Translations under genes and position numbers: made by a program
Notes under the pieces: model-generated
The model's input: only the letters and a program-made list of their open reading frames with translations
What the model was told of the DNA's origin: nothing
Databases searched by the model: none
Origin: Chryseobacterium sp.
Lineage (GTDB): Bacteria; Bacteroidota; Bacteroidia; Flavobacteriales; Weeksellaceae
NCBI RefSeq assembly: GCF_008831505.1
Contig: NZ_CP044507.1
Span: 992,001 to 1,056,000, forward strand
Length of the DNA stretch: 64,000 nucleotides
Direction: 5' to 3'
In this document: positions 19,201-27,958 of the stretch, in pieces
Position numbering within the stretch: position 1 is the stretch's first letter
How the letters are laid out: every line of letters starts with the position of its first letter

Positions 19201-19363
19201 TGGGAGATGCGGTGATGAGCTGCACCTGATTGTCGGTAATGTCCGGCACCGCATCTATGGGTAATTTTCTGAGTTCTATTATTCCATAAATAATCCAGCC
19301 GAGCGTCATAAGGAGGATGATCAGCTTATTTTTTATGGAAAAATTGATGATTCTGTCTAGCAT
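16220..19363 (-). CDS. Heavy-metal RND efflux pump, CusA/CzcA family
   Basis: A proton-driven inner-membrane pump that exports metal cations. The 1047-residue protein has the RND layout of twelve helices with two large periplasmic loops. The HME-type motif DFGLIVDGAVIIVE near residue 405 carries the acidic residues expected for metal/proton exchange, and the start KNKLIILLMTLGWIIYG and PIDAVPDITDNQVQ are typical of this subfamily. Metal identity (Cu/Ag or Co/Zn/Cd) cannot be decided by eye. It heads the channel, cytochrome b and adaptor genes. Confidence 0.93.
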   Translation of the reverse strand: MLDRIINFSIKNKLIILLMTLGWIIYGIIELRKLPIDAVPDITDNQVQLITASPSLGAPDVERFITFPLEQSMNNIQGIKQMRSFSRFGLSVVTIVFEEDVDTYLARQQVSERLLNVSKNIPETLGIPEMAPISTGLGEIYQYIIRPKTGYEHRYDAMELRTIQDWIVRRQLLGTDGVADVASFGGNLKQYEVAVNPAQLKSMGVTMQEVFTALENNNQNTGGAYIEKGPTILYIRTEGLIGKIRDIEKTVVKNLPDGTPILIENLGKVQYGNAIRYGAMTYNGKGEVAGAVVMMMKGANSNEVIGKVKARIEEIRKTLPEGVVIEPFLDRTKMVNNAISTVSKNLIEGALIVIFVLVLFLGNLRAGFIVSSVIPLSMLFAFIMMNFFGVSGNLMSLGALDFGLIVDGAVIIVEAILHRLHGPTLQNKSLLTTTEMDETVQSSAGKMMNSAVFGQIIILMVYLPILTLEGVEGKMFKPMAQTVIFALLGAFILSLTYVPMMSAMFLSKKISHKKNYADRMMETLEAAYDRILKTVLKYHNPLFFSVLGLFFFSVFIMTRLGGEFIPTLPEGDFAVDTRVLPGSNLKTSAEAVLKSQQILLKKFPEIEKIVGKTGSSEIPTDPMPIDASDMMIILKPREEWTSAKSYDELAEKMSVELKKNLIGITYSFQYPVNMRFNELMTGARQDVVCKIFGENLDSLKVYAEKLGEISRKIEGAENIYVEPISGMPQIVIEYNRAALSQFGLNIGDVNRLVNTAFAGQSAGSVFEEEKKFDLVVRLDGELRKNVDDVKNLLIPTPTGAEIPLSTVAHVEIKESVNQIQREEAHRRIIVGFNVKDRDIQSTVTDLQQAVDKDLKLPVGYTIKYGGTFENLQQAQKRLGIAVPVSLALILLMLYFAFSSVKYGLIIFTTIPLSAIGGILSLWLRGMNFSISAGVGFIALFGVAVLNGIVLIAEFNRQKEIHSDLNEVVRIGGKMRLRPVLMTALVASLGFLPMALSQGEGAEVQRPLATVVIGGLLLATFLTLFILPTVYIWFEKHFQEKKKTVNLD

Positions 19364-19459
19364 TTTTTCACTTTAAAAATTAATAATCACCTAAGTAAAT
19401 TTACGAACCAATAAGCTCATTTTAAGAATCTTAGGATATTCAAATGCTTTAAAATGACA

Positions 19460-19963
19460 TTAATCATCATCATGATTGTCTTCCGTTTCCAATGCGTTTC
19501 CTCCGGAGTTTTGACTTGCAGTTTTGCTCCTGATTTCCGTATGACGGATTTCGCCGCCCGTTGTGCCGGCTTTCTGAGCGAAAAACAGTGTCGCGAGGGC
19601 AAGTACTCCTACGATAAAAGACATGAACTTGAAAAATGCATAGTTTTTGAAACTGGCAAAAAGCGCTACTGTGCTTATTCCGCCCAAGACATAAGACAGA
19701 CCGGCAAAAAGTTCAGCTGCTTCTTCATGGGTTTCAATAAGGCTATCGGTCACGCCCGGAAGGTTTTCTACGCCGTGCTCAGCGCCTTCGCCAGTGGCCA
19801 TAGCAGCAATTGAGGCAAGTGCACCAAGGATGAAAATGAAATAGGAGTTACGTTTTGAAACTTCGGTTTTTGTGAAAATACCGATAAGAAGCAGGATGAT
19901 TCCTGCTACAGGAAATATAATTGGCAAATGGTTTACTACCAAATGCAGATGTGTGTTGTTCAT
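19460..19963 (-). CDS. Small membrane protein of the metal efflux operon (DUF2231-like)
   Basis: A 167-residue protein with four predicted helices and a polar histidine- and aspartate-rich tail ending NHDDD. The first 20 residues contain HLHLVVNHLPI, a pattern seen in DUF2231-type membrane proteins. The His-rich start and acidic tail could bind metal, which would fit its place before the pump gene, but this is inference. It shares the strand of the operon and is about 100 bases upstream of the pump. Confidence 0.65.
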   Translation of the reverse strand: MNNTHLHLVVNHLPIIFPVAGIILLLIGIFTKTEVSKRNSYFIFILGALASIAAMATGEGAEHGVENLPGVTDSLIETHEEAAELFAGLSYVLGGISTVALFASFKNYAFFKFMSFIVGVLALATLFFAQKAGTTGGEIRHTEIRSKTASQNSGGNALETEDNHDDD

Positions 19964-20046
19964 TTTGACTGTTTTAAAGTTTAAATAATGAGAAATGCAA
20001 ACCCCTCCTCAATTCAGTGCTTGAATAGGATTCATCTTTACAATAT

Positions 20047-20433
20047 TTAAACAAAAACCGGTGGGCGGAACACGCTGTTCAGCGTATTGGAAGCATAAAT
20101 GAAATTTCGGAAGGGAATAACTTTTCGCTCCCTGAATGGGGCAGGATATAAGAGTGAAAAGGTGAAATCTTCCGGGATAGTGAGTGGGTTTACGACTACT
20201 GTATTTGTTTCGTGAGTTTTAAAAGGTAGTTTCATATCCTGCTCATAGTCGGAATCCACACTCTGTTCGTCAACATAATGCATCTTTAAGAAGGAATATA
20301 CGGTCGTGTCGCTGTTGCTAATCCGATGCGCCAGAAAATGCGAAACAAGGTTGGGCAGTCTCAGTATTTGCTGCACCTCCGTAAAAGAGAGAAGGTAAAC
20401 AGTTAGAAATAAATATACAGTCAGCCGTTTCAC
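20047..20433 (-). CDS. Exported small protein at the head of the metal efflux operon
   Basis: A 128-residue protein with an N-terminal signal segment (MKRLTVYLFLTVYLLSF). The middle has FLKMHYVDEQSVDSDYEQD and DMKLPFKTHE. From memory, short proteins with this His/Asp-rich core often lead Bacteroidota metal-efflux operons; no function is established. The start is GTG, 4 bases after a TACCTTTG -7 element, so the transcript may be leaderless. Acidic and histidine residues make metal sensing or binding possible, unproven. Confidence 0.6.
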   Translation of the reverse strand: MKRLTVYLFLTVYLLSFTEVQQILRLPNLVSHFLAHRISNSDTTVYSFLKMHYVDEQSVDSDYEQDMKLPFKTHETNTVVVNPLTIPEDFTFSLLYPAPFRERKVIPFRNFIYASNTLNSVFRPPVFV

Positions 20434-20437
20434 TGGT

Positions 20438-20445
20438 CAAAGGTA
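20438..20445 (-). promoter_or_regulatory. -7 promoter element of the metal efflux operon
   Basis: The minus strand reads TACCTTTG, matching TAnnTTTG, 4 bases before the GTG start at 20433. Confidence 0.45.
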
Positions 20446-20562
20446 CGAAGCATTTTCTCTAAATTGTTGAGCCTGATAAATTTATAATTATTACAATTAA
20501 AAATAAGGTGTAATTCTTGAGCTCTTTTTATGTGTAAAGCCGCAAATTAAAACCTAATGTCC

Positions 20563-20570
20563 TATTTTTG
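20563..20570 (+). promoter_or_regulatory. -7 promoter element of the lipoprotein/cytochrome pair
   Basis: TATTTTTG fits TAnnTTTG and overlaps a possible TTG start at 20568, which shows that the ATG at 20586 is the true start. Confidence 0.55.
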
Positions 20571-20585
20571 TCCAAATTTGATATT

Positions 20586-20858
20586 ATGAAAAAGCTACTT
20601 ACATTAACATTCGCCACGGCACTTATTGCAGCCAGCTGCAGCAAAAAAGACAGTACTTACAAGCAGGACAGCAATACGATGCTTGCCGAGCCGGAAGTTT
20701 CTGAAATGGATACAACACAAACCATCTCCGAACCCACTGCAACTTCCACCTTCGAGGGTCCTGGACCAAATGCCAGCGGAGATACAATTAAGCCCTATCC
20801 TGCGGGAACTACTTCTACAGGAGCCACAGATAAATCCAAGCCGTCAGGGAATGAATAA
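20586..20858 (+). CDS. Small low-complexity lipoprotein
   Basis: A 90-residue product with a lipoprotein signal peptide (KLLTLTFATALIAASC), after which the chain is rich in Ser, Thr, Pro and acidic residues with no recognisable fold. It overlaps the next gene by 8 bases (ATGAATAA), so the two are translationally coupled. I do not recognise a family. The disordered composition suggests a spacer or anchor in the cell envelope, which is only a guess. Confidence 0.65.
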   Translation: MKKLLTLTFATALIAASCSKKDSTYKQDSNTMLAEPEVSEMDTTQTISEPTATSTFEGPGPNASGDTIKPYPAGTTSTGATDKSKPSGNE

Positions 20859-21264
20859 ATTTTTTATGGCCTGTATAGTTGCAGGTCTGCTGATGACTTC
20901 ATGCGCTAAAAAAGAGACTTCTTCTGTTCCTGATTTTGACGCACCACCAGCTTCTGCGCCGGAAAAGGTTCAGGAAATTAAGGCGGAAGATCCCATGGCC
21001 AGAATAACAGAAGGTAAATCACTTATAGAAGGAACCGACTGTATGACCTGTCATAAAACAGACAGTAAACTTATCGGTCCTTCCTACCTTGAAATTGCGG
21101 CAAAATATGATAACAGTCCGGAAAACCTTGAACTGCTTGCCGGCAAAATAATTGATGGCGGCAGCGGTGTGTGGGGTAGTGTCCCAATGTCTGCCCATCC
21201 CGGCATGAGCCGTGACAATGCAAAGAAGATGGTGGAATACATTCTGAGTCTGCGGGTAAATTAG
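20851..21264 (+). CDS. c-type cytochrome lipoprotein
   Basis: A 137-residue envelope electron carrier. The N-terminus is a lipoprotein signal (ACIVAGLLMTSC), and the haem c motif CMTCH lies near residue 61, with a likely methionine ligand in VPMSAHPGMS near 115. This is the small class I cytochrome c551/c552 pattern. The ATG at 20851 is chosen because it begins the signal peptide and overlaps the upstream stop; the frame stays open further upstream but that part reads through the preceding gene. Its redox partner is unknown. Confidence 0.87.
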   Translation: MNKFFMACIVAGLLMTSCAKKETSSVPDFDAPPASAPEKVQEIKAEDPMARITEGKSLIEGTDCMTCHKTDSKLIGPSYLEIAAKYDNSPENLELLAGKIIDGGSGVWGSVPMSAHPGMSRDNAKKMVEYILSLRVN

Positions 21265-21284
21265 GCCTTAGCTAAGCAATATAC

Positions 21285-21309
21285 AGCAGCCCGTACGGCT
21301 GCTTTTTTT
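21285..21309 (+). terminator. Rho-independent terminator after the cytochrome gene
   Basis: AGCAGCC and GGCTGCT form a 7-bp stem with a 5-base loop, followed by seven T. Confidence 0.88.
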
Positions 21310-21344
21310 ATGCCCAGCTGTTCCGTTTACTGCAGAAATTTAAC

Positions 21345-21352
21345 TAAATTTG
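21345..21352 (+). promoter_or_regulatory. -7 promoter element of lysS
   Basis: TAAATTTG fits TAnnTTTG and ends 22 bases before the lysS ATG. Confidence 0.5.
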
Positions 21353-21374
21353 CCCTCTTAAAAAGCAAGCAAAC

Positions 21375-23072
21375 ATGCAGTTATCAGAACAGGAAATCAT
21401 CAGAAGAGAAAAGTTGGCAACCCTTACCAAAATGGGTATTGACGCTTTTCCGGCAGAGGAGTATAAAATCTCAGCAACTACCAAAAGTATAAAGGACGAT
21501 TTCAGTGAAGGTAAACAGGTGCAGATTGCGGGACGACTAATGAGCCGAAGGATTCAGGGTAAGGCAAGTTTTGCTGAGCTCCAGGATTCCGAAGGCAGGA
21601 TTCAGGTTTATTTTAACAGGGATGAAATCTGTACAGGTGAAGACAAAACCCTGTACAATGAAGTTTATAAACACCTTTTGGACATCGGTGATATCATCGG
21701 TATTGAAGGTGAACTTTTCAGTACTCAGGTGGGTGAGAAAACCGTAATGGTAAAGAATTTCAAAATTCTTACGAAATCCCTTCGTCCGCTGCCGCAGCCA
21801 CGTACCGATGAGAACGGAGTGGTCCATGACGCATTTAATGATGCAGAACTGCGTTACAGACAGCGTTATGTAGACCTTACTGTAAATCCACATGTAAAGG
21901 AGATATTCGTTAAGCGTACAAAACTTTTCAACGCCATGCGTACCTTCTTCAATGATGCAGGCTATTTTGAGGTAGAAACACCTATCCTTCAGTCTATTCC
22001 CGGTGGTGCAGCTGCCAGGCCTTTCATCACGCATCATAACGCGCTTGATATTCCACTGTATTTAAGGATTGCCAATGAACTTTATCTGAAAAGACTTATT
22101 GTTGGGGGCTTCGATGGTGTTTATGAGTTTTCCAAAAATTTCAGAAATGAGGGCATGGACCGTACCCATAATCCGGAATTTACGGCGATGGAAATCTATG
22201 TGGCCTATAAAGACTATAACTGGATGATGGACTTCACTGAAAAACTGCTGGAATTCTGTGCGGTTCAGGTAAACGGTACCACTACTGCTACCTTCGGCGA
22301 GAACCAGATTGATTTTAAAGCTCCCTATCCACGGGTGTCCATGACGGAAGCCATCCAGAAGTTTACAGGTTTTGACATTACAGGAAAAACCGAAAAAGAA
22401 CTTTACGATTTTGCTAAATCGATTGGTATTGAGGTGGACGAAACCATGGGCAAAGGAAAACTCATCGATGAAATTTTCGGTGAGAAGTGTGAAGGTAACT
22501 TCATTCAGCCTACATTTATCACTGATTATCCGGTTGAAATGTCTCCATTAACCAAAAAGCACCGCAGTAAAGAAGGCCTTACCGAACGTTTTGAACTGAT
22601 GATCTGCGGAAAGGAGGTGGCCAACGCCTATTCGGAGCTTAACGACCCAATTGATCAACGCGAACGTTTTGAATCTCAGCTTGCACTTTCTGAAAGGGGG
22701 GATGATGAAGCAATGTTCATAGATAATGATTTCCTGCGCGCCCTGGAATACGGGATGCCGCCAACTTCAGGTCTGGGGATCGGTATGGACAGGTTAATTA
22801 TGTTCCTGACCAATAACGCTTCTATCCAGGAAGTACTTTTCTTTCCTCAGATGAAGCCCGAAAAAACAGTTCCGCAAGTTGAGCTGGGGGAGGATGAAAA
22901 GGTGATATTGGAAATACTTAACTCTCAGGAAGAAGCCATGAAGCTTTCCGAAGTGAAGGAACGTGCACAACTGTCCGGTAAGAAATGGGATAAAGCGACC
23001 AAAAACCTTACGAAATTTGAAATGATTAAGGTTGAAAAATCGGCTGATGAAATCCTGATTTACCTGGTTTAA
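21375..23072 (+). CDS. lysS: Lysyl-tRNA synthetase, class II
   Basis: Charges tRNA-Lys with lysine. The 565-residue protein has the N-terminal OB fold for anticodon binding (QVQIAGRLMSRRIQGKASFA near residue 54), class II motif 2 (FRNEGMDRTHNPEFT near 258) and motif 3 (GLGIGMDRLIMFLTN near 467). About 75 residues follow motif 3 and include KLSEVKERAQLSGKKWDKA, which looks like a winged-helix extension; bacterial LysS usually ends near residue 500. A terminator follows the stop. Confidence 0.95.
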   Translation: MQLSEQEIIRREKLATLTKMGIDAFPAEEYKISATTKSIKDDFSEGKQVQIAGRLMSRRIQGKASFAELQDSEGRIQVYFNRDEICTGEDKTLYNEVYKHLLDIGDIIGIEGELFSTQVGEKTVMVKNFKILTKSLRPLPQPRTDENGVVHDAFNDAELRYRQRYVDLTVNPHVKEIFVKRTKLFNAMRTFFNDAGYFEVETPILQSIPGGAAARPFITHHNALDIPLYLRIANELYLKRLIVGGFDGVYEFSKNFRNEGMDRTHNPEFTAMEIYVAYKDYNWMMDFTEKLLEFCAVQVNGTTTATFGENQIDFKAPYPRVSMTEAIQKFTGFDITGKTEKELYDFAKSIGIEVDETMGKGKLIDEIFGEKCEGNFIQPTFITDYPVEMSPLTKKHRSKEGLTERFELMICGKEVANAYSELNDPIDQRERFESQLALSERGDDEAMFIDNDFLRALEYGMPPTSGLGIGMDRLIMFLTNNASIQEVLFFPQMKPEKTVPQVELGEDEKVILEILNSQEEAMKLSEVKERAQLSGKKWDKATKNLTKFEMIKVEKSADEILIYLV

Positions 23073-23088
23073 TACACTCCATCAATTT

Positions 23089-23116
23089 AATAACGGGCTT
23101 CGGTCCGTTATTTTTG
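23089..23116 (+). terminator. Rho-independent terminator after lysS
   Basis: AATAACGG pairs with CCGTTATT across an 8-base loop, followed by T residues. Confidence 0.8.
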
Positions 23117-23292
23117 TTTAAAGGGTCTCTGTACCTTTCACATAACTCCCGTGTTCCGGGTTTACAGCATTACTTTAAATAACACTTTTTAACTTTTATA
23201 TCCGGGTAAAAATCGCGATATTTGTAGGTCTTTGCAAACCGCAAAAACAATCACTAAATTATACATTAAATAAATATTTTGCTGCACATTAA

Positions 23293-25251
<1,959 letters not shown>

Positions 25252-25271
25252 TTTAAGTTGGATCCATATGT

Positions 25272-25299
25272 AAAACCGTCCGGCTTGGACGGTTTTTTG
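25272..25299 (+). terminator. Rho-independent terminator after gyrB
   Basis: A perfect 10-bp stem (AAAACCGTCC/GGACGGTTTT) with a 5-base loop runs into T residues. Confidence 0.9.
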
Positions 25300-25321
25300 C
25301 ATTTCAATTCAGATGACGACT

Positions 25322-26143
25322 ATGAAACAATTACTTTGTACGCTGACACTTGCAGGCGTTCTCTCTGCAAGCTGCAACAAGAAAACTGTGGAAAAATCTC
25401 TGCCGGACACTTCATATAACAAAACGGATACTACAGCGGCCAGGGAGAAGGTATCCTTTGCTGTGGATTCGCTTAAAATCGCTGATTCCGCTGTAATTTC
25501 CCCAACGCTTACGCTGGAATACAGCCAGAATGTGCTGCTGTTCAAAGGTTTGAAAAAGGCCGTTCTGGACACTCTTTATGCTGATGTACTTTTCCAGGAT
25601 GGTAATGTATTGCCCAACTATTCTAAAACTACTGTACAGAAAGCCGCATCTGACCTTATGCACAGCTACTTTGTAGATTCCCGTACAGATTACCGCGATT
25701 TTATGCCCGAACGGTCTCAAAAATGGGATCAGCATTCTGCGATGAAAGTTCACGGTAATTACCACGGATTACTGACTGTTCAGTATACCGGTTATGGATA
25801 CACCGGCGGCGCACATGGGTATGCGTATGAGAATTACAGGACAGCCGATATTATTCAGCAAAAAAATATCAAACTGGAGGATATTGTTGATCTAGAAGCA
25901 GTTCCGTGGAATCAGCTATTGCTTGCACATCTGGGTTCGCGTAAAGGTGAGCTTTTCGAACCGGCAACTTTAACCTATACCCAAAATTTCTTTTTTGATC
26001 AGGATTCACTTACTTTCGTTTACGGGCAGTATGAAATAGCACCCTATGCTTCCGGAATAATTCAGATAGCACTGCCGCTGTCCAGGATTTCAGGAGCGCT
26101 GAAGCCAGAATTTAAAGAACGCATGGGTATACCGGCCAAATAA
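25322..26143 (+). CDS. DUF3298 family lipoprotein
   Basis: A 273-residue envelope protein starting with a lipoprotein signal (LTLAGVLSASC) and then NKKTVEKS. The C-terminal half has TGYGYTGGAHGYAYENYRT near residue 160 and a late YEIAPYASGIIQIALPL, which are the marks of the DUF3298/RsiV-type domain. RsiV members bind lysozyme, but no anti-sigma part is present here, so that role should not be assumed. ATG codons at 25313 and 25322 are both possible; the second starts the signal peptide. Confidence 0.82.
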   Translation: MKQLLCTLTLAGVLSASCNKKTVEKSLPDTSYNKTDTTAAREKVSFAVDSLKIADSAVISPTLTLEYSQNVLLFKGLKKAVLDTLYADVLFQDGNVLPNYSKTTVQKAASDLMHSYFVDSRTDYRDFMPERSQKWDQHSAMKVHGNYHGLLTVQYTGYGYTGGAHGYAYENYRTADIIQQKNIKLEDIVDLEAVPWNQLLLAHLGSRKGELFEPATLTYTQNFFFDQDSLTFVYGQYEIAPYASGIIQIALPLSRISGALKPEFKERMGIPAK

Positions 26144-26159
26144 TTAGCTTTTCTTTATC

Positions 26160-26167
26160 TACATTTG
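26160..26167 (+). promoter_or_regulatory. -7 promoter element of the lipid kinase gene, next to its start
   Basis: TACATTTG fits TAnnTTTG and is separated from the ATG at 26173 by only 5 bases (CAGCT), so the transcript may begin at the start codon. Confidence 0.5.
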
Positions 26168-26172
26168 CAGCT

Positions 26173-27021
26173 ATGTTGCGCACCGCTTTTATAATCAATC
26201 CACGTTCTGCAAAAAACAGTGCAGACCACTTTCTCAGACAACTAAAGGCCCGGATACCGGATCCCCTTGTCCATATTTCCCAGTCGGTACAGTCAACACA
26301 TGATTTCATCCTGGAAAATTTTGATGAGGCAGATATTTTTGTTGCAGTTGGCGGAGACGGTACCATATCCAGTGTAGCTTCAAACCTGCTGAACACTTCA
26401 AAACTCCTGGCTGTAATTCCGGCAGGATCAGGTAACGGTTTTTCTCGTGAGATGAAATTTTCTTCAAGCCTGGATCACTTGCTGGGTAAAATAAAGGCAG
26501 GCAATGTTGAGGAGATTGATACTTTCACGGTGAATGGCAGGATTTCCGTCAATGTTTCAGGTACCGGTTTTGACGGCGAAGTAATACAGGCATTTGAGAA
26601 GACCTCCCGTGGTTTTGCCAATTACATCCGCACTTCCGTGGCAAAATACAGGAGTTACAGACCCATCAAGGTACGTTTTGAAGAAAAATACAGTGACTGC
26701 AACGGCGAATATCTGATGATTAACGTGGCCAATACCCGGCAGTTTGGTAACAATGCCTTTATCGCACCTCACGCCAGCCATAGTGACGGACTGCTGGAGA
26801 TCGCCCTGGTGCGGAAATTCCCTTTCATACACGCACCGGTTTTTGCATACCGAATGTTCTCAAAAAAACTCATTCCAAATCAGTACATAAAATATCTGTC
26901 CGTGCCGGAAATCCGGTTTGAGGTCGATAGTAATGTCTGGCATCTGGATGGTGAGGGTGTCAAAATACCTTCGCCAGTGCATATAAAAATATGGCCAAAA
27001 AGCCTGAAAATTGTTGTGTAA
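26173..27021 (+). CDS. Diacylglycerol kinase-family lipid kinase
   Basis: Phosphorylates a lipid hydroxyl with ATP. The 282-residue protein carries the catalytic-domain nucleotide motif VGGDGTISSVASNLL near residue 57 and AVIPAGSGNGFSREM near 79, then the second domain with VSGTGFDGEVIQAFE and a late HLDGEGV. This fits the DagK/YegS/BmrU family; diacylglycerol, sphingoid base or another lipid could be the substrate. It converges with marR. Confidence 0.9.
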   Translation: MLRTAFIINPRSAKNSADHFLRQLKARIPDPLVHISQSVQSTHDFILENFDEADIFVAVGGDGTISSVASNLLNTSKLLAVIPAGSGNGFSREMKFSSSLDHLLGKIKAGNVEEIDTFTVNGRISVNVSGTGFDGEVIQAFEKTSRGFANYIRTSVAKYRSYRPIKVRFEEKYSDCNGEYLMINVANTRQFGNNAFIAPHASHSDGLLEIALVRKFPFIHAPVFAYRMFSKKLIPNQYIKYLSVPEIRFEVDSNVWHLDGEGVKIPSPVHIKIWPKSLKIVV

Positions 27022-27048
27022 ATTTTCAGACAGGTTTTTTTGAGGAGT

Positions 27049-27690
27049 TTAAAGCATTTTCATAATTTCATCGGTGTCTTCATTTTTGAAGTTGGAGTAA
27101 ACCGTGTGATGAAAAGTATTCAGTTTTTTAAGTGAGGAAAGAAGTGCTTCTTTTTCCTTGAGGCTGAGTTGCCCACACATGATCCTGGAAACTTTGGTAA
27201 TGTCCTGCATGGAGTCTAAAAAAACATTGCGGCCCTTCTCCGTTACTGAAATCCGTGTGCTGCGCTTGTCATTCTCATCAGGACTTTCCTTAAACAAGCC
27301 GTTCTTTACCAGACGTTTAATGATTTCAATGCCCGTCTGCTTTTCGTGCGCATTTTTTTCAATGAGTTGCATTTTCGTCAGGCTCTCATAATCCATCATC
27401 CGGAACAGATAAGTGAAATCCTCATTTGCCAGGGCAGGATGGTTTTCCAGTGATTTTCGGATAAGCTGTTTGGAATAACGTCCAAGCATGATCACCTGCT
27501 TGGCGATTTCATTCTCCAGATCATATACCTTAAGGTCAAATTTTTCAGAAAGATTCCTGGGAGTCTCTCTTTGGTAAGCTCTTTGGTTAAGGTGCATGCG
27601 GAAATCTTCCAGACTTTGCTGGTTTTGTGGATGACTTTTCTGAAAATGGTCCAGTTCTGTCAGAATTTCAATGATAAGATGAAGTTCCAT
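27049..27690 (-). CDS. MarR family transcriptional regulator beside the carotenoid operon
   Basis: A 213-residue winged-helix repressor. The central part has LTKMQLIEKNAHEKQTGIEI and IIKRLVKNGLFKESPDENDK, followed by RSTRISVTEKGRNVFLDS, the recognition helix and wing of MarR proteins. The N-terminal 70 residues are longer than in a standard 140-residue MarR and contain a helical region of unknown role. It is divergent from crtI, where a 24-bp palindrome covers the -7 element; control of the pigment operon is the natural inference. A TATCTTTG at 27757-27764 serves as its own -7 element. Confidence 0.85.
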   Translation of the reverse strand: MELHLIIEILTELDHFQKSHPQNQQSLEDFRMHLNQRAYQRETPRNLSEKFDLKVYDLENEIAKQVIMLGRYSKQLIRKSLENHPALANEDFTYLFRMMDYESLTKMQLIEKNAHEKQTGIEIIKRLVKNGLFKESPDENDKRSTRISVTEKGRNVFLDSMQDITKVSRIMCGQLSLKEKEALLSSLKKLNTFHHTVYSNFKNEDTDEIMKML

Positions 27691-27756
27691 CGTTTATTTA
27701 AGTTCAGACCGTCTCATTATAGGAAACTTGTGGTCCTGTATATAAATTAATCTCTG

Positions 27757-27764
27757 CAAAGATA
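27757..27764 (-). promoter_or_regulatory. -7 promoter element of marR
   Basis: The minus strand reads TATCTTTG, with a TTG 20 bases further upstream (27785-27787 on the plus strand reads CAA). The leader would be about 60 bases. Confidence 0.5.
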
Positions 27765-27917
27765 CTGAGAATACAGGCAGATGCCAAACAGCAGCGTAAG
27801 CAGTCCATACAGCAGATGGACGCCTGTAAAAAGATTGTGATTCAGTACTTTAAAAAAACAGTATATTTATTATTGATTTTCCTTATTGTAAAGATAGTCA
27901 AAAATATTTCCAAAGTA

Positions 27918-27941
27918 AGTATAAAAGTATACTTTTGTACT
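27918..27941. promoter_or_regulatory. Probable MarR operator overlapping the crtI promoter
   Basis: AAAAGTATACTTTT at 27923-27936 is a perfect 14-bp palindrome. It is flanked by AGTA and TACT, so the 24-bp site is symmetric except for one base pair. The site contains the -7 element TACTTTTG (27930-27937). A bound dimer would block RNA polymerase. Confidence 0.65.
27930..27937 (+). promoter_or_regulatory. -7 promoter element of the carotenoid operon
   Basis: TACTTTTG fits TAnnTTTG and ends 21 bases before the crtI ATG. No good TTG is seen 17-20 bases upstream, as is common for regulated promoters. Confidence 0.6.
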
Positions 27942-27958
27942 AATTGATTTTAGCCCTT

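Noticed and set aside
27740-27860. Hydrophobic minus-strand frame (VLNHNLFTGVHLLYGLLTL) upstream of marR
   Set aside because: The frame has no ATG, GTG or TTG start between its upstream stop and the hydrophobic part, and it covers the marR promoter.
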